Shown: positions 34,504 through 44,738 of the stretch, piece by piece
Layout of the letters: each line of letters starts with the position of its first letter
How positions within the stretch are numbered: the stretch's first letter is position 1
Assembly: GCA_963850605.1 (NCBI GenBank)
Contig: CAWKLX010000001.1
Coordinates: forward strand, 186,001 to 250,000
DNA length: 64,000 nucleotides
DNA from: BOG-908 sp963850605
GTDB taxonomy: Bacteria; Pseudomonadota; Alphaproteobacteria; Acetobacterales; Acetobacteraceae
Reading direction: 5' to 3'
Notes under the pieces: generated by a model
Seen by the model: only the letters and a program-made list of their open reading frames with translations
Told to the model about the DNA's origin: nothing
Databases searched by the model: none
Position numbers and translations under genes: made by a program

Positions 34504-35076
34504 TTACGCTCGTGCTGTTGACTGCCGCACCTCCTGCGCTGCCGCATCGGCCAGTTGCCCCAGCAAGCTGCTCATGGCCGCGGCCAGATTGGCGGCACCA
34601 GGGCCGGCGGGCGTGGCTGTCAGCATGAGATGCCGCGTGGCCAGCGGCACGTGCGTGGCGCCGCGCTCGATGGCGAGTTCGGCGGTCAGCACCACCTGGC
34701 CGGACGCCTCCGTATCGAAGCCCTGGACATCGATTTCCACCCGCAACTGGGCATCGGCGGTGATCGCACCCGATTGCGAGAACACGCTGCTGCCGGGCAG
34801 GCGTTGCGACAGGTCCTGCGTCAGAACGCGGCCGATCATGTCGCCCAGCGGTTCCGCCCAACGGTCCTGGCTGTTGACCGCCAGCTGGTAGCCCGCACTT
34901 TTCAGCACCACGTCGGACCGGTCGAGATAGCCTGCCAGCCCAGGGCGGCGCATCTCCACGGTCGCCGGGCCACCCGGCAGCGCCGTGCCCGCTACAGGCT
35001 GCAACGTGTAGTAGGTGGGGTCGGGCGAGGCGCACGCGGCCAAGAGCAGCACGGCCAAACACGGCAAAAGCTTCAT
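34504..35076 (-). CDS. pqiC: PqiC/ABC-type transport auxiliary lipoprotein
   Basis: A 190-residue lipoprotein. The start at ATG 35076 gives MKLLPCLAVLLLAACASPDP with lipobox LAAC. The mature domain has the PqiC/DUF330 pattern: PTYYTLQPVAG, IGRVLTQDLSQRLP and a final helix. PqiC is an outer-membrane anchored lipoprotein that works with the PqiA/PqiB MCE lipid-transport system. Its ATG overlaps the pqiB stop (ATGA), so it is the last gene of pqiABC. Confidence 0.92.
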   Translation of the reverse strand: MKLLPCLAVLLLAACASPDPTYYTLQPVAGTALPGGPATVEMRRPGLAGYLDRSDVVLKSAGYQLAVNSQDRWAEPLGDMIGRVLTQDLSQRLPGSSVFSQSGAITADAQLRVEIDVQGFDTEASGQVVLTAELAIERGATHVPLATRHLMLTATPAGPGAANLAAAMSSLLGQLADAAAQEVRQSTARA

Positions 35077-36861
35077 CGTTCCCCCGCCTGCGCCGTGCGG
35101 CCGCGGATCAGCGCTTCCGGGTGCCGGTCCAGAAAGTCGACCAGTAGCCGGATGCTGCGCGCCGCGTCGTTCACCTGGTCCAGCACGCGCGCGATGCTGC
35201 GCTGGAAATCGGAATTGCCGCCGTAGCCGCCTTCGCCGAGCGCCGCGTTGGCGCGCGAGACCGCCTGCTGCAGCTCGGCGCTGATCTGCGGCAGGCGCTG
35301 GAACCGGCGTCGAGCCCCTGGTCGGCATGGCGCACCAGATGCTGCACGTCGCCCAGCGTGTCGCTGAGTTTGTGCAGCGCGTTCTTCACGTCCGGCCCGC
35401 TGACCGTCTGCGCGACCGACCGCAGCGCATCGTTCAGATTCTTGCCGATTTCTTCGAAAGGAATGTGTCCAGCTTGGTCGCGATGTCGCTCAGCGACGCG
35501 GTGATGTTGTCGATCCCGCCGCCCTGGCTGGGCAGCACCAGCGCCTCGCCCTCGTGCGATCACCGCCACGTCCGGCGCGTTGGGCACGAATTCCAGCGAG
35601 ACGGCCTTTTGGCCGGTGATGAGACTGCTGCTTTCCAGCACGGCGCGCATGCCCTGGCGGACCAGGGAGGTCGTTACCTGCTCGGGATCGGAATTGATTT
35701 CCTGGTCGTTGCCGGCGAACACGCGTTCGGGCTGCAGCTCGAACGCCACGCGCGCCCGGGCGCCGGTGTGGCCAGGCAGCATGATCAGTTTCACGTCCGT
35801 CACCGTGCCGATCTGGATGCCGAACACCTGCACCTGCGAGCCCTTCGACAGGCCGGAGACGGAGCTGGAGAAATACGTCACGAACGGGATCTTCTTGCTG
35901 AACCCGGCCGCGTCCGCATCGCCCTTGCTGTCGTAAAGCGGGAAGGTCGCGTCTGACTTGCTGACCGGCGCGTGGCAGATAAACGTGCGGCGTCTCGAAC
36001 GCTATGCCGCCTGACAGCACAGCGGCCAGCGACTCCACTTCGACATGCAGCCCCTGGCTGCCGAAATTGACCGAGACGCCAGATGCGTTCCAGAAATGCG
36101 TGTTATCGTGCACGAATTTGGCGAATGGATCGCGCACGAAAACGTTGATCGTCACCAGGCCCAGGCCGTCGCCCAGATCGTAGCCCAGCACCTCGCCCAC
36201 CTCGACGTCGCGATAGAACACCGGCGCGCCTGGCCCAAGTGAGCCCAGCCGCGAGGCTTTCAGCACGAAACTGCGCCCCGGTTCGTCGGAGCGCATGCCG
36301 GGCGGGTCGTCCAGGCCCGGTGAACTCGCGCTTGGGCTGGCCGCCGGGGTCGCCGGGGTCCACTTCGATATACGCGCCGGAAACCAGCGTCTCCAGCCCC
36401 GAAATATTGCCGGTGGACAGGCGCGGCCGCACCACCCAGAAGCGCGCATGGTCGGTCAGGATGGTGGCACCCTGCCGGTTCATGCGCACATGCACGCGCA
36501 CCTGCCGCATGTCGTCGGACAGCTGCACGCCTCGACCTGCCGAGCGAGACGGCCTTGTGCGTCACCTGCGTCTGTTGCGCGCTGATGCCGTTGCCGGTCT
36601 TGAAGGTGATGATGATCAGCGGCCCGCGCTCGGCCAGCGTGGTGATGACCAGATAGATCGGCGATGGCGCCGGCCACGATCGGGATCAGCCAGATCAGCG
36701 AGAAGCGCCGGCGGCGGCGCACCACCGCGTCCGGCACGCGTTCGGCGCCGCTCAAGCTTCGCAGCGCCGGCAGCTTGTGCGCCGGCGGTGGCGGCTTGTG
36801 TGGTCTCCAGGTCCTCGGCCTCCAGATCGTGGCCGGCCTCGGCCGCGGCGTCCCACATCAA
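35073..36861 (-). pseudogene. pqiB: PqiB-type MCE (MlaD) domain protein, multiple frameshifts
   Basis: Pieces in all three minus-strand frames assemble into a PqiB protein: a membrane helix (RRRFSLIWLIPIVAG), an MCE domain (FWVVRPRLSTGNISGLETL, then GAYIEVDPGDPGG), a second (GAPVFYRDVEVGEVLGYDLG), a third (GSQVQVFGIQIGTVTDVKLI), and a coiled C-terminus ending RRGRTAQAGER-like before the stop at 35073. At least six one-base shifts separate the pieces, an exceptional density. PqiB forms a periplasm-spanning tube for lipid movement between membranes. The start is uncertain; it lies near 36.86 kb, where pqiA also ends. The protein sequence is otherwise uneroded, pointing to error-prone sequence here. 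Confidence 0.75.
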
Positions 36862-38125
36862 GCCGCGGATCGAAACTGGCCGCTGCGAACATGGTCAAAA
36901 CGACGACGCCGCGAAGGCGATGGCGCCGGGCCCGGGCAGGACGGTGGCGATAAAGCCCATGCGGACGAGGGCGACGAGGATGGTCAGCATGAAGACGTCG
37001 ATCATGGACCACCGGCCGATGCTGTCAACGAAACGGTAGAGCCGGGTGCGGTCGCGCAGCCGCGTGGCCGAGCCGTCCCCGGTCATCACCAGCAGCGTCG
37101 CCAGGCTGACCAGTTTCAGCAGTGGCACCACGATGCTGGCCATCAGGACGAGGATGGCCAGCGGGATCATGCCGGCCTGGAGCAGTTCGATCACGCCGCC
37201 GATGATGGTGCTGGGCTCGCCGCGGCCGAAGCGGATCAAGGTCAGGATGGGGTAGATGTTGGCCGGCACGTAGAGCGCGGCTGCCGCCCCCATCAGCGCC
37301 CAGCAGCGCGTCAGGCTGAGCGGCTTGCGGCGGCGCAGGCGCGAAAAGCAGCGGGGGCAGCGCGAGTTTGGGCGGGCGTGCAGCACGAGGCGGCAGGTGT
37401 CGCAGCCGATCAGGGGATACTGCATCTGCTCCGAGATTTTCAGGCACAGGCCACGCGCCTCCATCGTCTCCCACACATCCTCGTGGTCCAGCTCCACGTC
37501 GGCGGCGATGATGCACAGCATGACCCCGCCGAGGGCGATCAGCGCCGGTCCCACCTCCACCTGGGCGATGGCCTTCAGCCGCGTGTAGGCGACGAAGGAG
37601 CCCAGCAGGAATACCTCGACCATCGACCAGGGCCGCAAGGTCTCCACCCAGGCGAACAGGAGGGGCAGCCGGCGCGGCGGGTGTTCGGCGCGCAAGCCCA
37701 GCAGCACGGTGGCGATCAGCAGCGAGCTGGATGATCGGCACGGCGACCAGGGTGACGAAGACGACGGCGCTGATTTCCCACATGTCGTGGCCTTCCAGCT
37801 GGACCGGGCCGGTGAACAGGCCGGCGGAGTACTGCCGCCCGACCAGGCGCAGTTCCAGGAACGGCAACTGGGTGGCCAGCAGAAGCAGGGCGAGCGCGGC
37901 CAGGCAGCAGAACAACGCGCGGTTCAGGCTGTCCCGGCGGCCGCGGCGCAGGGTTGCGTTGCAACGCCGGCAGTTCGCGGCCTCGCCCAGTTGCAGCACG
38001 GGTATCCCCTGGAAGAGCCCGCAATCCTGGCATTCGCGCATGATGGCGTGCGGCACCACGCCACTGTCCTGCGCGTCCTCCAGCTGAGCGCCTCCTGGCC
38101 CCTGCTCGGCCGCCGCACCGTCCAT
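36850..38125 (-). pseudogene. pqiA: PqiA-type integral membrane protein, two frameshifts
   Basis: The frame starts at ATG 38125 (MDGAAAEQG) or 38143. It carries a zinc-ribbon (CQDCGL ... CRRC), then membrane helices (ALALLLLATQLPFLELRL). A shift near 37725 moves to the frame with the second zinc-ribbon (CDTCRLVLHARPNSRCPRC) and several more helices. A further shift near 36900 gives the expected ending VVVLTMFAAASFDPRL. This is the two-module PqiA layout. PqiA holds PqiB in the inner membrane. The divergent mipZ gene begins at 38216. Confidence 0.78.
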
Positions 38126-38215
38126 TCGTACTCCCAACTGCATGGGCGCCCGCAACCCGCTTGGCGCGGCGCGGCCGGACCGGGCATAACCCGGCTTGTC
38201 TTCGGAGTCTCTACC

Positions 38216-39112
38216 GTGTCCACCGTCTCGCTCGACCAGCGCCCACATTTGATCGTGCTCGGCAACGAGAAGGGCGGCTCGGGCAAATCCACGACCGCTA
38301 TGCACCTGGTGGTGGGGCTGCTGCGGGAGGGCTATCGGGTCGGGGCCGTGGACCTGGACGCGCGGCAGGGCACGCTTTCGGGGTATTTCGCCGCGCGCAC
38401 CGCCTATGCCGCCCGCCACGGGGTGGAGCTGCCCATGCCGCAGGCCGAGAGCGTGTTCCGCAGCGAGATCGACAGCCGGGCGGAGGCGGAGGCGGAGGAG
38501 CGGGCGGCGCTGGAAGCGGCACTCGATCGTCTGTCCGCAGGGTGCGAAATCGTGGTGATCGACTGTCCGGGCGCGGATACCAACCTGGCCCGACTGGCGC
38601 ATGCCAGGGCCGATACGCTGATCACGCCGATCAACGACAGTTTTGTCGATTTCGCCATGCTGGCCCGGGTCGATCCGGACAACCACGCGGTGATCAACCC
38701 GAGCATCTACAGCGAGATGGTCTGGCAGGCCCGGAAAACCCGGTTTTCGCGCGACCGCACCCGGATCGACTGGATCGTGATGCGCAACCGCATGGGCAGC
38801 ACGGAAATGCGCAACAAGCGCGACGTGGGCACCACGCTGGAGACGCTGGCCAAGCGGATCGGCTTCAGGACGGTGAAGGGGTTCGGCGAGCGGGTGATTT
38901 TTCGCGAGCTCTATTTGCAGGGCCTGACCTTGATGGACGTGCGCGAGGCGGGGTTGCAGATCTCGCTGGGCATGAGCCACGTGGCCGCTCGGGCCGAGGT
39001 TCGGGCGCTGCTCTCGGCCTTGAAGAAGCCGCCGCCCCGGGGCGCGGCTGCGATGGCGGACGTCCGCGCCAGCATGGCGGCGGGTTGCCCGGCCACCGCG
39101 CTGCCCGTATAG
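38216..39112 (+). CDS. mipZ: MipZ-type ParA family ATPase (division-site positioning)
   Basis: A 298-residue deviant-Walker ATPase. The P-loop GNEKGGSGKSTTAMH (residues 16-30) has the ParA/MinD signature lysine. VDLDARQGTLSGYF and the DCPGADTNLARLAH block follow. The region TPINDSFVDFAMLARVD is typical of MipZ. In Caulobacter, MipZ forms a bipolar gradient with ParB and inhibits FtsZ so that division occurs mid-cell. The start is GTG 38216 with GGAG about 9 bp upstream. Confidence 0.93.
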   Translation: MSTVSLDQRPHLIVLGNEKGGSGKSTTAMHLVVGLLREGYRVGAVDLDARQGTLSGYFAARTAYAARHGVELPMPQAESVFRSEIDSRAEAEAEERAALEAALDRLSAGCEIVVIDCPGADTNLARLAHARADTLITPINDSFVDFAMLARVDPDNHAVINPSIYSEMVWQARKTRFSRDRTRIDWIVMRNRMGSTEMRNKRDVGTTLETLAKRIGFRTVKGFGERVIFRELYLQGLTLMDVREAGLQISLGMSHVAARAEVRALLSALKKPPPRGAAAMADVRASMAAGCPATALPV

Positions 39113-39124
39113 ACTGGCGCCTGC

Positions 39125-39199
<75 letters not shown>

Positions 39200-39238
39200 T
39201 GGCCCAGCGGCCCGCCGTCCATTTTCAGGAGCCGCCCC

Positions 39239-40514
39239 ATGGGCAATATCGATCTGCTCGCCCGCCGCCAGGCCGCCATCCCGCGCGCGCTGAGCCACGC
39301 AACATCCGTCTATGCGCACCACGCGCGCAATTCGGAAGTGTGGGATGTGGAAGGGCGGCGCTACGTCGATTTCGCGGGCGGCATCGCGGTGCTGAACACG
39401 GGGCACTGCCATCCGCGGGTGATCGCGGCGGCGACGGAACAGATGAGCCGGTTCACCCATACTTGCGTGCAGGTGCTGGCCTACGAGCCGTATGTTGCGC
39501 TCGCCGAGCGGCTGAATGCGCTGGCGCCGTTCGAGGGGCCGGCGCGCACCATCTTTTTCACGACGGGCGCCGAGGCTGTGGAGAACAGCATCAAGATCGC
39601 GCGCGCCGCGACAGGGCGCAGCGGCGTGATCGCGTTCGCCGGCGGTTTTCATGGCCGCACCATCATGACCAGCGCGCTGACCGGCAAGACGCTGCCCTAC
39701 AAGCGCGGTTTCGGGCCGTTCCCAGCGGAAATCTACCACCTGCCGTTCCCCATCGAGCACCACAACGTGACAGTGGCCGAAAGCCTGAAGGCGTTGGACT
39801 TCCTGTTCCGTGCCGATATCGAACCGAGCCGGGTCGCCGCCATCATCATCGAGCCGGTGCAGGGCGAAGGCGGTTTTTACGAGGCGCCGCACGAGCTGCT
39901 GGTGGCTTTACGAAAAATCTGTGACCAGCACGGTATTCTGCTCATTGCCGACGAGGTGCAGTCGGGCTTCGCGCGCACTGGAAAAATGTTCGCCATCGAG
40001 CATAGCGGTGTGCAGCCCGATCTTGTCACCGTAGCCAAATCGCTGGCCGGCGGCTTCCCGTTATCGGGCATCATCGGGCGTGACGCGGTGATGCAGGCGG
40101 CCGAGCCTGGCGGATTGGGCGGCACCTATGCCGGCAACCCGATCGCCTGTGCCGCGGCGTTGGCGGTGCTGGACGTGATCGAGGACGAGCATCTGATGGA
40201 ACGCGCGGTGGTCGTGGGCGATCGCATCAAGGCGCGGCTGCATCAGATATCCGAGCGCAACGACACCCTGCCGATCGGCGCCATACGTGGCCCGGGTGCC
40301 ATGATCGGATTCGAGATCTTTCGCGAGCGCGGCGGCACGGAGCCGGACGCGGACGCAACCAAGCGTGTGACGGCGCGCGCGCTGGAGAACGGTTTGGTGC
40401 TGTTGTCGTGCGGCGTGTTTTCGAATGTGATCCGCGTGCTGGTGCCGTTGACTGTGCAGGATGATGTGTTTGGAGGAGGGGCTTGGGATGTTGGAGCGAG
40501 CACTTCTTTTTTGA
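39239..40514 (+). CDS. gabT: 4-aminobutyrate-type class III aminotransferase (frameshift at the C-terminus)
   Basis: A PLP enzyme of about 424 residues when corrected. The cofactor aspartate is Asp238 in LLIADEVQSGFARTGK, and the PLP lysine is Lys267 in TVAKSLAGGFPLSG. GGLGGTYAGNPIACAAALAV is the GABA-transaminase-like tail of the active site. An extra T near 40470 shifts the end of the protein. Removing it gives LEEGLGMLERALLF and a TGA at 40512-40514, which lies in the loop of hairpin repeat C. As written, the frame runs on to 40561. The role would be GABA or related omega-amino acid conversion with 2-oxoglutarate. Confidence 0.9.
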
Positions 40515-40539
40515 AAAAAAGAAGCAAAAAACTTTTTTT
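40503..40539. terminator. AT-rich hairpin repeat, site C (single half)
   Basis: CTTCTTTTTT-GAAAAAAAGAAG forms a hairpin followed by CAAAAAACTTTTTTT, a good intrinsic terminator for the gabT transcript. The stop codon of gabT, once the upstream indel is corrected, is the TGA in the hairpin loop. Confidence 0.85.
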
Positions 40540-40574
40540 CGGCTGTCGCGGGCTCACCTGACAGAGGTTTACCG

Positions 40575-41678
40575 ATGCCTTTCCGGATGACACACCTCGT
40601 CGGTTGCGAATTTCCGCTTTTCGCCTTCAGCCATTGCCGCGACGTTGTCGTCGCCGTCAGCCGCGCCGGTGGGTTTGGCGTGCTGGGGGCCACCGCGTTC
40701 ACGCCAGAGCGCCTCGAGGAAGAGCTTCGCTGGATCGACGATCATATCGACGGCAAACCATACGGCGTCGATGTACTGGTGCCAGAACACCAGGCGGTGC
40801 GCGAGGGGATCAGCGGCACCGATATCGCGGCACTGGTGCCGGCCCAGCACCGCGCCTTCGTGGGCGACCTGCTCGCCGGCGCCGGTATCGCGGCTCCGCC
40901 CGAGGCGCTGACGCGCGGGCACGGCATCGGCACCACCATGGGCGAGGCGCAGATGGAGGTGGCGTTCGGCCATCCGATCCGCATGATCGCCAACGCGCTG
41001 GGCATCGCACCGCCATCGATGATCGCGCGCGGACACGCGCTGGGCCTACCGGTCGCCGCCCTGGTCGGCGCGCGTGAGCACGCCGCGCGGCAGATCCGCG
41101 CCGGCGTGGACATCCTTGTGGCACAAGGCACGGAGGCCGGCGGCCATTGCGGCGAGGTCTCCACCCTGGTGCTGGTGCCGGAGGTGTTGCGGGAGGCGGC
41201 CGCGCGCGACGTGCCGGTGTTGGCGGCCGGCGGGATCATGACCGGCGGCCAGATGGCGGGCATGATGGCGATGGGTGCGGCTGGCGCGTGGACCGGCTCC
41301 GTGTGGCTCGCCACCGCCGAGGCCGAGACCAGCGAAGTATTCCGCGAGAAGATGGTGGCGGCCGGCGCGCGCGATACGGTCCGCTCCGCGCACCGCACCG
41401 GCAAGCCCAGCCGGCAGTTGCGCTCCGCCTGGCACGATGCGTGGGAGGCGGACGGCGCGCCTCGCCCGCTGCCGATGCCGATGATGTCGGCGATCAGCGA
41501 ACCGGCCATGGCGCTGATCAACCGGGCGGCCGAGAGCGGCAGCGCGCGGGCGCGGGCGATGGTCACGTATTTTGTCGGCCAGGGGGTGGGGCTGGTGGAG
41601 AGTGTGCGGCCTGCCGCGGCGGTGGTGCAGGCGTTCAAGAGCGAGTATGCGGAAGCAGTGGAAAGACTTCTTCCTTGA
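40575..41678 (+). CDS. Nitronate monooxygenase family protein
   Basis: A 367-residue FMN TIM-barrel protein of the nitronate monooxygenase/2-nitropropane dioxygenase family. The FMN phosphate region is VLAAGGIMTGGQMAGMMAMGAAGAW, shown here in its 2NPD form, and the central HCG segment is GTEAGGHCGEVSTLVLVPEV. It oxidises alkyl nitronates, such as propionate 3-nitronate, although many homologues have unknown substrates. The TGA stop (41676-41678) lies in the loop of hairpin repeat D. The start ATG 40575 is 60 bp after the gabT stop. Confidence 0.88.
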   Translation: MPFRMTHLVGCEFPLFAFSHCRDVVVAVSRAGGFGVLGATAFTPERLEEELRWIDDHIDGKPYGVDVLVPEHQAVREGISGTDIAALVPAQHRAFVGDLLAGAGIAAPPEALTRGHGIGTTMGEAQMEVAFGHPIRMIANALGIAPPSMIARGHALGLPVAALVGAREHAARQIRAGVDILVAQGTEAGGHCGEVSTLVLVPEVLREAAARDVPVLAAGGIMTGGQMAGMMAMGAAGAWTGSVWLATAEAETSEVFREKMVAAGARDTVRSAHRTGKPSRQLRSAWHDAWEADGAPRPLPMPMMSAISEPAMALINRAAESGSARARAMVTYFVGQGVGLVESVRPAAAVVQAFKSEYAEAVERLLP

Positions 41679-41760
41679 AAGAAAGAAGCAAAGAACTTTT
41701 GTCCATTTACGCGTGCCAAACTGATAAAAGTCTTTTGCTTCTTTTCTTCAGAAAAGAAGT
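41667..41760. terminator. AT-rich double-hairpin repeat, site D
   Basis: Hairpin CTTCTTCCTTGAAAGAAAGAAG plus CAAAGAACTTTT is separated by about 26 bp from an inverted second half, AAAAGTCTTTTG plus CTTCTTTTCTTCAGAAAAGAAG. The first hairpin encloses the stop codon of the nitronate monooxygenase gene. The second ends 7 bp before the convergent antiporter stop. Confidence 0.85.
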
Positions 41761-41766
41761 CCTTTC

Positions 41767-43376
41767 TTAACTAAACGCCTCCCCCTGATGCCGCCGCGCT
41801 GCCAGTTCGTCCAGGTCCAACTCCTGCTCGAGCGCATGCAGCACCTCGTCATGTATCCTGCCCTCCCGGTGCAGCCGGAGCAGCGCCGCCCGCCCGGCGT
41901 CGATGGCGGCCAGGACCACCTCGAAATGCGCGTGCCGGTCAGGCGCCAGCGCGCCGCCGGCCTCGCTGAACCGGCGGGCGGCGCCGGCCCGATACTCGTA
42001 TTGTTCCAGCAGACGCGGGTGCCGCACGGTCCCGTCGCCGTCGGTGGCGCGTGCCCGCACCGTCTCGAGCTGCGTGAGGGCGACACGCGCCCGTGCCTCG
42101 GCTTCGGGCATCAACTGTCGCCCCGGCAGGCTGAACCGTTCCAGCCGCAGCAGCCGGATCAGCGGTGCCAGCGTGGCACCCTGCCCCAGCACCGTGACCA
42201 GGATCACCGCGAAGGTCGCGATCAGGATGAAGTCGCGGCCTGGCACGGCGGCTGGCAACGATAGGGCGGCGGCCAGGCTGACCACGCCGCGCATGCCGGC
42301 CCAGCCCATGATCAGCGGCACGGCGACCGGCGGGTAAGGGTCGCGCCGGCGCAATGCGGGCACCAGCAGGCGCGGCAGATAGGTGGCCGGGAACATCCAC
42401 ACGAAGCGCGGAGACGATGACGGCCAATACCACGACGACGCCACAGCGGGCAGCAGCGGACGAGGCGCCGCGTCCGCCCCATGCAGGAGTGCCGCAGGAC
42501 GCCGTGCAGCGCGAGGCCGATCAGCACGAAGACCAGCGACTCCAGAACGAACACCACCACGCGCCACACGGCCCGCGCATGGGTGCGCGTGGCGGCCGAC
42601 AACACCGCGTGCTGCCGCCATCCGATCACCAGCCCGCACGCAACCGTCGAGAGCACACCCGAGACGCCCAGCGCCTCCGCGCCGATATAGGAGGCCCAGG
42701 CAGCCAGCAGGCTGCCCAGCACGCTCAGATGCGTGTCCTCCAGCAACGCGAGAAAGCTGGTGGCGCCCCAGCCGAACGCGATCCCGGCCAGGATGCCGCC
42801 GGCCGACGAGCGCAGGAAACTGCCGCCGGCCTGGCCCAGGCTGAACGTGCCGGTCAGGCCGGCGGCCACCGCCATGCGGAACAGCACCAGGCCGGTGGCG
42901 TCGTTGACCAGGCTTTCGCCCTCCAGCAGCACGATCATGCGCGGCGGCAGGCTCACGCGCTGCAGCACCGCCTTGGCCGCCACCGCGTCCGGCGGGGAGA
43001 CGATGGCGCCCAGTGCGAAACACGCCGCCCAGGGCAGATGCGGCACCAGCATATGGGCCACCCAGCCCACCACCAGCGTGGTGAAGACCACGGCACCCAC
43101 GGCGAGCTGCAGGATGATGCGCAGGTTGGCGCGGAAATCGCGCCAGACGGTGAAGTAGGCGCTGGCCATCAGCAGCGGGGGCAGGAACAGAACCAGCACC
43201 AGTTGCGGATCGATCGGCACCGCGCCCAGCCCCGGCAGGAAGACCAGGCCCATCCCGCCCAGGATGAAGGCGGCCGCGGGCGGCAGGCGCAGGCGGCGGG
43301 CCAGCAGTTCAAGTGCTATGACGAGTGCCATCATCGCCAGCACCAGTTCGAACAGGCGCACCGAGGACAGGGTCAT
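41767..43376 (-). pseudogene. CPA1-type Na+/H+ antiporter, two frameshifts
   Basis: The first 337 residues run from ATG 43376 with about nine helices and the CPA1 signatures VSPPDAVAAKAVL and LEGESLVNDATGLVLF. Near 42482 a shift leaves the frame inside a helix; the next stretch (VVVVLAVIVSALR) is in a second frame, and from about 42410 a third frame continues (FVWMFPATYLPRLL) with the last helices and a cytosolic helical tail to 41767. The family exchanges Na+ or K+ for H+. The start overlaps the stop of the TolC-like gene (ATGA at 43373-43376). Confidence 0.85.
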
Positions 43377-44738
43377 GGCGGGATGTCGGTGCCGCCCCAG
43401 CGGTCGCGCACCTCGTGGTAGTGGCGCAGCGGGTCGTAGGGCGCCGCTGGCAGGGCCAACTGCTCCGCACTCAGCCGGCCGGTCGCATCCATCAGGCGCA
43501 GCGCCTGCAGCAGCGCGTCATGCCGGGCGGAGACCAGCGCCACTTGCGCCGAGAAAAGTTCCTGCTGCGCGTTCAGCACTTCGATCAGCGTACGGGCGCC
43601 CACCGATTGCTGGCGGGCGATGCCGCGGGCGGCCACCTGGTTGGCCGCGACCAGATCCTGCGCGTCGCGCACCCGCTCGCGCGCAGCCGCCAGCCCGTCC
43701 CAGGACTGGGCGGCCAGCTGGCGTGCCTGGCGCAGCGCCAGGTCGCGCTGAAGGCCGCTGCGGTCGGCCGATTCGCGCGCCTGCCGCGTCTCGGCCGCCA
43801 CCAGGCCGCCCTGGTAGAGCGGCACGGTCAGTTGCACGGTCGCCTCGGCGACGTTGTCGCGCTGATGCGGCAATTGCACGTCGGTCTCCTTCACGCGGGC
43901 CAGTTCGCCCTGCAGGGAGATCGTCGGGTGCAGCCCGGCGCGGGCCACATCCACCCCGGCGCGCGCGGCGGCCAGCGTCTCTCGCGCGGCGGCCACGTCG
44001 AAATTGGAGGCCAGCGCCTCGGCGACCGCGCTCTCCCGCGTCGCCGGCAGGCCGGGAACGAAACGCTGCGGCACGGCCAGGTCGCCGGCCGGCTCGCCGA
44101 CCTGCGCCTCGAAGGCGGCGCGTGAAGTGGCAAGCTGGGCCTGCGCCGCGGCGAGGGTGGCGCGCGCGTCGGCCACGCGTGCGCGCGCCTGGGCCGCGTC
44201 GGCCTCCGTCACTTCGCCGGCCGCGACCTGCTGTTCGGTGGCGTGCAGCGTGCGGTCCAGGATCGCCACGTCGTTGCGGTCCAGGTCGACCGTCTGCGCG
44301 TCGCGCGCCACGTCCAGATAGGCGGTGGCGGCGGCCAGCAGCACCTGGGCTTCGACCGCCTGCAACTGCGCGCGTTCGGCGCGCACCTGCGCCTCCGCCT
44401 GATCGAGTTGCGCGCGCACCCGGCCGCCGGTGTAGACGGGCTGGGTGAGGGTGGCGGTTGCCTGCTGCGGGTCGCGGTGCTCGATGCCGTGCGGGTCGAT
44501 GCTGTCCGGAGACGATCGAGCGGCCGATGCTGCCGTTCAGGATCGACGCGCGGGCGCCAGCCGGAGAGCGCGCGCGGCACGCCTTCGTCGGTCTCGCGCA
44601 GCCGCTGGCGCTCGGCGCCGAGTTGCGGGTTGTACAGGTAGGCCTGAGCCAGTGCTTCCTCGAAGGATTGCGCCCGGCGGCGCGCGCCGGCGCCAGAGCC
44701 ATAACGCACACGCAAGACGAGCGCAGGCGCGATCTCAC
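43373..44738 (-). pseudogene. TolC-family outer-membrane efflux channel, several frameshifts
   Basis: The start is probably GTG 44738, which overlaps the MFS stop as GTGA and encodes an N-terminus ending in MALAPARAAG, a signal peptide. The next part (SFEEALAQAYLYNPQLGAER) is the first TolC helix motif. At least three one-base shifts occur between 44.70 and 44.42 kb. The C-terminal 348 residues are intact from ATG 44419 and contain typical outer-membrane-factor helices (TATAYLDVARDAQ-like, GARTLIEVLNAQQELFSAQV). The channel would complete the tripartite pump encoded upstream. Confidence 0.8.
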
